Shown one piece after another: positions 42,360 to 52,439 of a stretch of 64,000 nt of DNA (within the stretch, counting starts at the first letter, position 1; the number at the start of each line of letters is the position of its first letter). Origin of the DNA: Rhynchopus euleeides (Eukaryota > Euglenozoa > Diplonemea > Diplonemida > Diplonemidae); the NCBI GenBank assembly GCA_963210315.1, contig OY723300.1:1054001-1118000 (forward strand), written 5' to 3'. The notes beneath the pieces were generated by a model. It ran no database searches. It was not told where the DNA came from and saw only the letters and a program-made list of their open reading frames with translations. Position numbers and translations under genes: made by a program.

Positions 42360-42836
42360 ATGTTCTCGCGCATGCTCGCGCGTGCGGGGGGGCGTGCGGC
42401 TGTGCCGGGGCTGCAGTCGACATGCCTTGGGGGGCAGGCGCGGTGGTGCCTTAGCAAGGAGGTGCCGCTGGCGGAGCTGCGTGCCTACCAGGCGAACGTG
42501 CAGAACACCCTGGACGCGGTGTGCGACGTGCTGGATGACCTGGGCGATGAATGCGACGAGATTGACGACATCGTCCCCACCGAGGGGGTGCTGGAGGTGA
42601 AGCTGACGGATGGCGGCACCTACGTCCTCAACAAGCAGGAGCCTCGCATGCAGCTGTGGCTGTCGTCGCCCCTCAGCGGGCCCTCGCAGTTCACAATGTT
42701 TGTGAAGGAGTCGGGCAACCTGGAGTGGCGTGACCTCGACACTGACCGCGAGCTCAACAGCCTCCTCACTGCCGAGTTCACACAGCTGTTGGAGCGCTCC
42801 GTGTCCTTCAACCCCGTGCAGGCAAAGAGTGCGTGA
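42360..42836 (+). CDS. FXN: frataxin
   Basis: 158 residues. Frataxin acts in the mitochondrial matrix in iron-sulfur cluster assembly, binding iron and the cysteine desulfurase complex. The N-terminus (MFSRMLARAGGRAAVPG) is Arg-rich without acidic residues and fits a matrix-targeting peptide. The first helix is strongly acidic (DVLDDLGDECDEIDD), the iron-binding ridge. The signature GGTYVLNKQEPRMQLWLSSP followed by SGPSQF is the conserved beta-sheet core. LNSLLTAEFTQLL is the final helix. The ATG at 42360 was chosen because it begins the targeting peptide; the frame upstream is C-rich leader. Confidence 0.93.
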   Translation: MFSRMLARAGGRAAVPGLQSTCLGGQARWCLSKEVPLAELRAYQANVQNTLDAVCDVLDDLGDECDEIDDIVPTEGVLEVKLTDGGTYVLNKQEPRMQLWLSSPLSGPSQFTMFVKESGNLEWRDLDTDRELNSLLTAEFTQLLERSVSFNPVQAKSA

Positions 42837-44166
42837 ACCCCCATATGCTGCTGCTGCCCCTGCGTGTGGGGCTCAGGTGAGATCGCCTCGCATCGTCCCA
42901 CCGAGTGCACTCCGCTGCCCCCGTCGGAAGTGCCCAAGGGGGATGCGTTCGCCACTGCAATGCAGCTATAATATATTTCCCCAGTGTGTGCCTGTGTGTC
43001 TTTTCCCGGCCCTCAGAGCCCCCCTCCCCTCCCTGCACTCGACACAGAAAAGAGTGCAGAGTGCAGAGTGAGTATCCCCTATGTGAAGTGCCCATAAGTC
43101 CTGCCAAAAGTGCCACCCGACACCCTCCCGAAAGAGGGTTTGTGTGGACAGCCGGAGGGGTCGCAGGATGAGCGCACCAAGGTGCCCCGCCCCAAAGTAG
43201 CGCCCCTTCCCCGATGTGCATTCTGTGTCATGGCATCGCCACGCCCTCAGCCCTGCCGGACTGAGCCTTTCTCCGGTAACTCCATATCGAGGCACTGCCC
43301 CTGTCCCTCTTGCACGCAGCTGCGGGGAGGGCGGGGTCAATGCAGGGCTGTTCTGACGTGCGCGGTTGTTTCAAGAGCCAGGCCACTGTGTGGGGGGCGC
43401 GAAACTACATTTTCAGCTCCAAAAAAAACCATTCTGAAAGGTTTGCGTGTGTCTTGCTGCAGTAAAGTGGCGTTGCGCTCCTGACAGGTTGGCTTCCTGA
43501 CCTTTCCCTGATCAGAAGCGGGGGGGTGGGTGCGGGTGGCAACGCTGCCCACTTCTGCAGCGCAGCGCAGCACCTACAGCGGGTCTTCCTTCAGAGAGAC
43601 GCGGATACAGTGGGGGTGGGAGGTAAACAACGGCATTCCGTCACAGAGTTGTTGGGGGTGCAAAAACAAAAGCATATATCTAGGGGACGCATCGATGGAT
43701 GCCGCCTTACTAACCCGAAGCCTTCGCCCATCTCATGGCATAATAAGGCACCAAAAAAAACAAAAGGCCCCACCTCTGCGCATGGGTGGGGGCCATCCAT
43801 TGTTGTGGATCTTCCAGTTGTCGGTGTGCCTCCCCGACCTCCCTCCCCACCCGCCTCCACCCTTGAATTTCCAAATACCCAGGATTGATCCTGTCCAACC
43901 CCCACCCGCCACCGTGTGCACACACACACCCACCTGGCCTGTCTGGTTTTAAGTTGTGCACTCTGCCCTCACATGCCCACACCTTCCAAACCCCCATACA
44001 TCCTACAGGAACCCGGCAAACCCACCGGAACGACGGGGTGGGTGCGGGGTGTACGGTGGGGGAGGAGAGGGGAGAGAGTTAAGCCCCCCCTGTTTTTGTT
44101 TGGGACCCCTCCCCCTCCCTCCCCCTGGTCTGCCCCCCCACCGCCACCACACACACGCGTGGCATC
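42837..44166. other. spacer, no gene recognised
   Basis: 1.3 kb without a recognisable gene. A CT-rich, AG-poor stretch (about 44085-44166) directly precedes the next start codon. Confidence 0.5.
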
Positions 44167-45633
44167 ATGGCGCTCTACTTTCGCCCCATCATGATCATGG
44201 TGATTGCCGTGGCACTGATCATCATCCTGGTTGCCGGTGTTGTGTTTGTGTTTCTGGGCGGGCTTTTCATCCACCGCTCCGAGGAGTGGAACGACGCCTT
44301 CGACGCGGAGTGCTGCTTCACCGGGGTTGTCGCCGCGAAAAAATGCGACCTCGGGGTCTGCGGCGACGGCGGCGTGACAGACCGATGCTTCGGATACGAA
44401 AGGTATTATCTCTTCAACATATCACTCCACGAAAGCACCGACAAGACCCTGCTGCAGTGCGCCAACAAATCCCTGACCCTCCCCGGAGGGTACGACTACG
44501 ATGCGGCATCCCCTACTGAGATCGACCGGATCTTCCTCCAGCCCGGAGAGAACCCGACCCCCCCACCCATCCACTCCTGGCTTTACCAGAGCTGCGATGC
44601 AGACAACCTCACTCTGCCTTCGATCTGCCCCCACTCCTGCAAGGTCAGCAAGAGCTGCCAGAGCGTGAGCCTCGCCGACCCGGAGGAGGACCAGAAGATC
44701 GGGATCATTCTCCTGTGCATCGGAGGGTTTGGGATAATATTCTACTGCTGCTTCTGCTTCTGCTTCCTCATCTTCCGGACGAGGTTGAGATCCGCCAGGC
44801 GGGCTGTGAAGAAGAATGCAAAGAGAGTCAGCTCTGCTGCGATAGGCGGTGTATCCTCCGCCGCAATCGTCGTGAAGCGGAAGGTGCGCCGGAAGAAGAA
44901 GAAGCAAGGCCCTGCAGGGAGCGTCATGGGCACCACCACCTACATGACAGCGGAGAGTGGGGAGACGGGGCAGTACATCGACTCCCCCCGCTCCCCCATA
45001 TCCCCGAGGTGCATGCGGGACAGCCAGGCCCAGGCCACAGAGGCAGAGCAGGTTAACGCATCCACCGCCACCACACCCACCCTTGCGAATGGTCATCACC
45101 CTGGCCCTCTGAGGAGCTGCTCGCCATCCCCCGGAGGGGGCGGGATGGACTCGCTGAACAACACGAGGACACTTCCCGTTGGGATGTCGCAGACCCCAAC
45201 GCATGGCCCTGCGGACCGAACAGAGCACGACGCGGATACAGACGACGGGGTGTCGACCGATGGATCCTTTGAGAAGGGCGGGCTGGGGTGCAGCGGTGCG
45301 GAAGATGGGGACGGCGGAGGGGAGGGTGCAGTCCTCGGTGTTGTTGTCGACTCCGGCGATGCAGCAAACACCCCCCGCGGCGTGGAGGTGGTTGTGGGGG
45401 AGGAGGGCCAAGGCGTGGTGTTTGCCGAGGAGGAGGCGGAGGAGGGGGAGGGCGCCCCTCGGATGCGCTCCGCGGAGAGCGGCTCCGCAGACGCAGACGC
45501 GGCGCCTGGCCTGGATTCCCCCACAGCGCCCTTCGGGCACAGCGCTGGCGACACGCCCGGGGCGGGGTCCGACGAGTCCCGAAGAGCCGGGAGTTGGGTC
45601 TCCCGCACCTCCTCCCTCCCCTATGGGGAATAG
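44167..45633 (+). CDS. two-pass membrane protein with Cys-rich loop and acidic tail, unknown function
   Basis: 488 residues; family not recognised. One transmembrane helix at about 6-34 (IMIMVIAVALIIILVAGVVF) and a second at about 178-203 (IGIILLCIGGFGIIFYCC). The loop between them (about 145 residues) has eleven cysteines and NIS, NKS and NLT sites, so it is probably extracytoplasmic and glycosylated. A Lys/Arg-rich stretch (about 204-255, including KRKVRRKKKK) follows the second helix, then a disordered Ser/Gly/Glu-rich tail of about 230 residues. Start at 44167 gives a short cytosolic N-terminus before helix one. It could be a surface receptor or scaffold. Last gene before the transposon-rich third of the window. 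Confidence 0.7.
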   Translation: MALYFRPIMIMVIAVALIIILVAGVVFVFLGGLFIHRSEEWNDAFDAECCFTGVVAAKKCDLGVCGDGGVTDRCFGYERYYLFNISLHESTDKTLLQCANKSLTLPGGYDYDAASPTEIDRIFLQPGENPTPPPIHSWLYQSCDADNLTLPSICPHSCKVSKSCQSVSLADPEEDQKIGIILLCIGGFGIIFYCCFCFCFLIFRTRLRSARRAVKKNAKRVSSAAIGGVSSAAIVVKRKVRRKKKKQGPAGSVMGTTTYMTAESGETGQYIDSPRSPISPRCMRDSQAQATEAEQVNASTATTPTLANGHHPGPLRSCSPSPGGGGMDSLNNTRTLPVGMSQTPTHGPADRTEHDADTDDGVSTDGSFEKGGLGCSGAEDGDGGGEGAVLGVVVDSGDAANTPRGVEVVVGEEGQGVVFAEEEAEEGEGAPRMRSAESGSADADAAPGLDSPTAPFGHSAGDTPGAGSDESRRAGSWVSRTSSLPYGE

Positions 45634-45878
45634 GGGTTCTGGGGGTGGGGGTGGTGGGGGGTTTGTTTATGGAGGAAGGGGGAGGGGGGGGGGATCTGAT
45701 GATGCTCCAGGAGAGGTGCTGTATTGGCAGGGAGGGGGGGGGAGAGAGAGAGAGAGATCGTGGTTAGGGAAGAGGTGAGGCTGGGTGGTGGTGGGGTGGG
45801 GGGGGAATAACAGAATTGTCTTGACTGGTTAACTGCGTGCGTCGGGAGAACGGGGGGGGGGGGGTGATTGGGGGTATA

Positions 45879-48769
45879 CACGGTGGCCTGGTCAGACCCT
45901 GACCAGGTCAAAACCTGGTCAAATCTTGACCAGGTATGACCTGGTCATGACCATGTCATACCTGGTCATGACCAGGTCATTTTCACCCATTTTAACCGGG
46001 GGGAACATGTTGAGTGGCCAAGCAGGGGGGACAATTCGCATATTCCGGACTCTCTCCGGCCGTTGTGGAAAGTATGAGTCAAAAGGGTTCAACCATACCC
46101 CGAGTCGAGAAAGAAGTCGAAGCTTGAATCATGTTGGGCACAAGGGGAAAATGGTCAAAATTGGCCCAAAATTACCAATAAAATATGCTGCAGTGCAGGG
46201 GGGTGGCGGGGGAGGGGAGGGTGGGGTCGGCGACGAAACTTGATGATCAGCAGCTTTCTGCCTTCTTCCGCTTCTTCACATTCTTCTCCTTCTTCCTCTT
46301 CTTCGGGATCTTCGTTGTCGTCGTCGGCTTCACAGGCCAGTGCTGCCTTGCGTAACACGCCGTCCTTCGCATCCTGGGTGTGGATCGGCGGCTGCTTGTC
46401 GCAGAGGCAAATACGGAGACCACGCGGTTTGTTGCAGGCAGCATCGCCAGTCAGTAACCAGCCATCGGAACACTTGCCGAGCGAATCGATCGGGCCGACA
46501 GGGGTTACTCGACTGCTACCGAGAGCCCTGAGACGGTGCCGAAACGAATCGAAGTTTTTCATCCATACGGGACCCGCTGCCATGCACTTCCCGCACAACG
46601 ATATGACATTGTATTGCAAGAGGGTACACGAAGATTCTTGCGGGGTCGTTGCCGAAACTGGCATAGTTTGCCAGCTCGAACACCATCAGGTCCCTCTCCC
46701 GGAAACAAGCAGATGTTGTCCTGGCCCGCGATTTCCTCTCCCCATTCTCCCTCTCGAACGCTTCGTCGGAGAGGTGGCAGTTCTGAGGATCCTGAGGGTC
46801 CTGAGGCATTCAAGGCAGGGCACTCCCTTCTCCATTCTTTTACACTCTTTGAAAAGTGTCACAATCAGATGTGGTCAACCGTTACGGCACTGCCGATGGG
46901 ACTCTCGTCCTCTGGCACGCCCGCTGGTCGGGCTTCTTTGTCACCACCGCCTGCCTCATCACCGCGTTCACCAACTGGATGTCGATGGTCACGACACCCT
47001 GCCCCTGCGTTGCCTGTGGTGTTGCCCCCACCGCCACAATGAACGGATCCGGAATGTGAAACGTTCGGGCGTGCAGACCATTCGGAACCTCGCTCTTGTA
47101 GGGCAGGTCCCTCATGACCGTGACAGTCATGACCGATCCGTCGAGGACAGGTGGGTGCTCGTCGGGCACGTCAGCTCCCGGACCTACCTCTACGATGATC
47201 CGGTAGAAGAGGACGTCTGCTATCGAATGCCTCCCGATCTGCGTGATGGGGGGGGGTTCGGGGTCAGTTGTTTTTCAGCTGCCTTCGAAGAAGTACTGCC
47301 CACCGCGCTTTGAGCGGTGGGCAGCCTCTTCATATCGGTTCCCAGCACCTCATCCGAGCACCCCGCTTCCGTCAGCACCTCGTACTCAGACGAGTTCTTG
47401 TCGGCGCTCGTGAGGCGCTTCATGCCGCCTCCGACGCGCGTTGCCAGAGACACGCATGGAGTAGACTGCGGGCAGTGTCCTGGCCTTCTTCTTGTCGGCC
47501 TCTTCACTCCGTGTCAGCTTCCTGCCCCACTCCTTGTCAAAGTGGGTGGTGCGATGGCTTTTCAAACAGCGCCGCGAGGCTGCTGTGAAACAGCTCGACG
47601 CCTTCTGCGTGGCCTGGGATGATGCAGACCCAGTGATTTTCCTCTCCGCTGAAAATCTCAAAAATGCCGGCGAAAAAAAATTTTCCCACCCGGAAAAATT
47701 TTTCTCGGGCGCGCTTCGCGCGCCCGAGACGACGCGGAGATGGCCAGTCGCATACGCCCAAGGACTTGCGAGACAGGCACACGCGACAGGGGGGGTCTGG
47801 GGGGCGGAGCCCCCCAGCCGCCGGAGGCCACGGTAGTGAACATCCGTCCCGTCGAGGCTACAGATTTTGGGCGTTTTCATATTCCTGGGGTTGCTGTACG
47901 GCTTGTGGGTCTGGGTTCCACAAGGGGGGTCTGGGGGGCGGAGCCCCGCAGCCGCCGGAGGCCACGGTAGTGAACATCTGTTATTTGCAGCCACCCTCTG
48001 CAGGTCTTGTCCTGCCAATCTGTGACTGCTTGGTGGGCTCACAGAGCAGGCCCTCCCATTTTTTCCTGGGCCTGATTTTTTTTCCTCCAGGACCTCTCCC
48101 CAGACCCCCTGAAAAATTCCCACCAAAAACCCCCGTGGCGAAAAAACTTTTTTCGCCGGACGATTTTTCCAGAGATTTTTTTTTGCGAAATTTTATTTTT
48201 TCGCCACGGGGGAAAATCACTGTGCAGACCTCCTCGACATTTTTTTGGGATACCACCAGGGGGAGGGACCCGGTGTGAGGCACTTGAGTGCGTCCAGGCG
48301 GGCAGGGAACCTGGGCAGGGGGCAGGGGGCCTCATTCCTTTTTGGTAATTTTGGGCCAAAGCTGCTGATCATCAAGTTTCGTCGCCGACCCCACCCTCCC
48401 CTCCCCCGCCACCCCCCTGCACTGCAGCATATTTTATTGGTAATTTTGGGCCAATTTTGACCATTTTCCCCTTGTGCCCAACATGATTCAAGCTTCGACT
48501 TCTTTCTCGACTCGGGGTATGGTTGAACCCTTTTGACTCATACTTTCCACAACGGCCGGAGAGAGTCCGGAATATGCGAATTGTCCCCCCTGCTTGGCCA
48601 CTCAACATGTTCCCCCCGGTTAAAATGGGTGAAAATGACCTGGTCATGACCAGGTATGACATGGTCATGACCAGGTCATACCTGGTCATGACCAGGTCAG
48701 ATTTGGTCATGACCTGGTCAGATTTGGACCTGGTCAAAACCTGGTCAGTCAGCTGACCAGGCCACCGTG
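45879..48769. mobile_element. TA-flanked CACGGTGG-ended DNA transposon, element A
   Basis: 2891 bp, beginning CACGGTGGCCTGGTCA and ending with its complement TGACCAGGCCACCGTG, flanked by TA on both sides. The inverted arms are very long (about 45879-46255 and 48358-48769) and nearly identical. Next to each end lies a cluster of the palindrome GACCTGGTCATGACCAGGTC and variants. The centre carries two GC hairpin modules in reverse orientation (47790, 47925) and open frames on both strands without a recognised domain. Probably non-autonomous or decayed. Confidence 0.88.
46155..47169 (-). pseudogene. decayed minus-strand ORFs inside element A
   Basis: Three overlapping minus-strand frames look more protein-like than chance. 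One reads PFIVAVGATPQATQGQGVVTI; another reads YNVISLCGKCMAAGPVW and ends in a Glu-rich block (46155-46664). The frames are broken relative to each other and the last runs into the inverted arm. I do not recognise a transposase or helicase. They could be the remnant of the element's own gene. Confidence 0.3.
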
Positions 48770-48771
48770 TA

Positions 48772-51397
48772 TGTGTGTGTTTTGTTTGGGAGATTAAAAT
48801 CAGTCGCCAACTGCCAACACACGCGGTATTATGTGTCTGAGCGGGAGGGGGAGGGGGGAGGGAAGGCGGTTTATCCACCGCTCTCTCTCTCTCTCTCTGC
48901 TTCTTTTTATGCTGCTGCAAAAAAAAAGTCCGTTCCAAGAATTCTGGGTATTTCCCATCCGTTACAACTCAGATTCGTGGTGTTGGTTTGTTGGGGAGAA
49001 GGGGTGTGGGAGGTAGAGAGAGAGAGAGGTGGGCCGTAACGGCACACAAAACGGAGGAGAATTTGTCTATAAATCCACGGGATTTACGGGTGGGGATGGG
49101 TAGAAAATGGAGTTTGGCCGTTGCTCTCTTCAGAAGGGGGGGTGGGGGGGAGGGGGCCCTCCCGATAATCCCCGAACTTTGAAATTGAGGGGGGGGGGTT
49201 GGGAGATTTTGTTTTTATTCCTGTGCCGCATGCCGCATACTATACAGTTTCACTTCATGTGTGTTGCCGTATCTTCTTCTTTCTTCTTTCTTCTTTCTTC
49301 CTTTTTTTTATTTGATTTTCTTCTGCCTGGTCCGGTTGCTTCGCCCACCAGCTCGCCTCTCGGGGGATACTTCCTTTTCTTGTTCCCCAATCTTCCCCCT
49401 CCTCTGTGTGGCACGTGTCGTTTGTGTGTATGTGTGTCGTTTGCTTCGTGCAGTGTTATTATCCCCTTTCCCACCACCCTGCATCTGCGTGGTCCCCACC
49501 CACCCCCCCTCTACTCTGCGTCGGAATATTTTCTCCGATTAATTTCATACCCCCTGACACATGATTTTGTATGTGCACCCCCTGTGCATAGACAAATGTT
49601 CATACCTGCGCTGCTACAGCCTGTATTTTCCCCCCATTTCTTCCTGGAACAGGTCTTTCATCAGAAAAATGAAAAAAACAATGAAACAACCGAGGTTCAC
49701 AGAGAATCCACCACCACTTGTCACGACCCCTCCCTCCCCCCCCCCCCGCATTTAGAGAGAAAGGGCTGTCGCCCTGCAGGAATCCTCCTCTGCCCCGCAG
49801 AGTTTCTTTTTCTCAGCATGACCTAATCACAATCACTGCAGCTTGGACACACCCTGCAGACCATGGGATGGGGAGGCGGCACGTGCCGTGTTGCGTTGCC
49901 TGGGCCTTCAGGGGTGCAGCACGCCAGCGGCACGCCGTGTCAGGTGTGGGAGGCTGTGAGAGTGAGGGGGGGGGGAAGGCAGTCGTCTTTTTTTCACACA
50001 CGACAAGAAGCTTGTCGCAGTGGAAAGGATGGTTGTGGCAGCGCTTTTGGGTGGCAAAACATCAACCTGCCTTGCCTTGTTATCTATGGCTGGGGTTGTG
50101 TGGACACTTTTCACACACCAACCTTCATCAGGCAAAAAAAGCCACTGTGAGGTTTGTTCATCCGGGTTTGTTTCTTCAATTTTTTCTCGCGTTCACCCGC
50201 ATCCCCCCCCCCACACACACACACACCCCGGGGGTGTGTGTGTGTGTGTGGGGGGGGGGGGCGCTGCGTTCTGCAGCGTGGGAGAAGAAGAGGCAGAAGT
50301 TTCCCCTGAGAAAACATTATAACAAGTGAACGGTGAGAAAAAACCCCCCCCCCCCTTCCCTTCCCTTCTTCTTTTATGCCCGACACATCTACCAGTCCTA
50401 CACGCCGTCAATCCGAAACCGCGGCAAAAAGGCTACCCCCCCCCCCCCCCCCGCACCAGAGGGGCTAAAAGGAGCTGCCGTTGCCCTCTGCATCGAACCG
50501 CTGCGGTATGGCCTCCCATGGAGAAGCGCGTTGTTTTGTGCCCCCCCCCCCCCCCGCCCCCCAGTGCGGATTCCTCTCTAGTAGATTAGATTGTCCGCTG
50601 CTGGGGGGGGGGGGGGGGGGAGGTGGTGGCAGGCGGCGTGCTGGCGTTTCCTCGAGAATCGTTTGAGAGTCCCCGTCCGTGGCGGTTGCAACTATATACC
50701 GGCATCTCCCTGAGTATTCTGTTTCCGGCGTATATTCCGGCGCATATTTTTTTCCTCCGCAGGTTGGAGGAGGGGTTTCTGTGTGAGACAGTGGAGGCAG
50801 CCACCAGGGTTCGCTCGGTGCGTCCTACACTAAACTAAAAAGACTAACGCGTGTGAGTGTGGAATCATCCGTTGGGGAGGCGTGCTTGCATGCCTCCTCC
50901 CGGCAACCCCTGTTCTCCACCTGCCCCCCTTTTATATTTCTCCTGAAAAACCCGCTCTACATTCCTTCTGATCATTCGGTAGCCAAAACTAAGGGCGTGG
51001 GGGGGCGGGGTGAGAGGGTGAGACCCTCTCTGTGTCCCTCTTGCCGGATCTTGTGGCTCCTCCCCATTTCCCCCCCGATAATTATGCATCTCAGGCAAAC
51101 GCTGGGGAAGGTTTTTATGAACAAACGATCATTGTGTGTACGGGGCCGCCCCTGCACCCCTCGCCCCCCCCCCCCCCCTCTGGCCCAAGCCATGCGGCTG
51201 TGGTGTCCAGACTTCAGACTCCATTTTTGTGTGGGACCACCACTCTGATTTTTGGCCGACCCCCTGTGTTTCTGGCCCACGACACCGCCAAAACCAGGCC
51301 AAATCAGGTAGAGTGGGGCTGAAGATTTCCCCCCCTCCCAGGCCTGGGAGGTCAAACAACTTTCACCGCCCCCCCCCCCCCCCCCCTCCACCTTCTC
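48772..51397. other. spacer, low-complexity, no gene recognised
   Basis: GA/CT microsatellites (48884-48898, 49016), C and G runs (50341, 50440, 50541, 50600), and a second exact copy of GCTCGGTGCGTCCTACACTA at 50813-50832. No domain-bearing ORF. Confidence 0.55.
50201..50264. repeat. C-run/(CA)n/(TG)n/G-run palindrome
   Basis: A C run, about eight CA units and CCCC face GGGG, about eight TG units and a G run, an almost perfect 55-60 bp inverted repeat with no loop. It could extrude as a cruciform or be an assembly-sensitive site. Confidence 0.85.
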
Positions 51398-51407
51398 TAC
51401 ACGGTGG

Positions 51408-52276
51408 CAGGCATGTCGCTAAGCGTCGACCGTCGACCCAGTGATTTTGGGTTTCCCCCCCCATAAAAAAGCGTCGACCCAGCGTCGACCCAGTGGACTG
51501 GGTTGACGCTTGGTCGAGGCTTGGAGCGTCGACCCAGTGGACCAACTGGGTTGCCATTCAAGCCTGGACCAAGCGTCAACCCATTTATTACACTAGGTCG
51601 ACGCTAACCTAGCGTTGACCCGGTTCCACTGGGTCGACGCTCACCAAGCGTCGACCAAGCGTCAACCCACTTTCACTGGGTCGACGTCGAAGAGAGCATG
51701 GTTTTGCAGGAACAGATGATCACTACCGTGGCCTCCGGCGGCTGGGGGGCTCCGCCCCCCAGACCCCCCTGTGGCGTATGTCTCGTACTCAAGTCATTCG
51801 ATTCCCACCGGGTCAGGGAATCCAACCACTCCAGTCGCCTCAGGGGGACGCAGCCAACTCACACAGAATCTGTACGCCCACAATGAACAGATGTTCACTA
51901 CCGTGGCCTCCGGCGGCTGGGGGGCTCTGCCCCCCAGACCCCCCCATCTCGCGTGCCCGTCTAGTAACCAAGTCCTTGCGCTTTGACGGCCGTGGCATAT
52001 CAGGGGGCAGCGTCGAAATCATGGTCCCGAAAGCCATTTTTTGGTTTCCTCCGACACCCGACGGCGCGAGCGGGAGAGGAACCACGGAAGGAACCCAGCG
52101 CCTCACACCGTGCTCACCTAGTGGTCCACCGATGGGAAAATTTGGCAACAACACGAGCGCGCGCGAAGCGCGCGCGAGAAAAATTGACCCCTAGTGGTTT
52201 CCCCCCTGATCCCCCCCCCAAAACAGGAGCGTCAACCCACCAAATCTCCAAAATCGAAAAGTTAGCGACAGGCCTG
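51408..52276. mobile_element. Mutator-like non-autonomous element, copy 2
   Basis: 869 bp with the same 15-bp ends as 34394-35246 and its own perfect 9-bp target duplication ACACGGTGG (51399-51407 and 52277-52285). It differs from copy 1 by a few substitutions, a 4-bp insertion near 51541 and an extra CGCGCGAAG stretch near 52165. It carries GC hairpin modules at 51721 and 51896. It is nested in the left terminus of element B, so it is the younger insertion. Confidence 0.9.
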
Positions 52277-52439
52277 ACACGGTGGGGTACGACACCCGAT
52301 GTCGGACCCTGTGGGTAACCCATTTTTTAGGTACCCTGGGGTACCTAAATTAGGTACCCAGGGTACCGAATTTAGGTACCCTGGGTACCTAAATTAGGTA
52401 CCCAGGGTACCTAAATTCGGTACCCTGGGTCATGGTCTG

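Noticed and set aside
30391-42836. Iron-metabolism gene cluster (ferroportin and frataxin)
   Set aside because: They are about 10.5 kb apart with unrelated genes between them; co-location is probably incidental.
46050-46110. tRNA-like B box GGTTCAACC
   Set aside because: No A box or cloverleaf stems could be drawn around it. No convincing tRNA or rRNA gene was found anywhere in the window.
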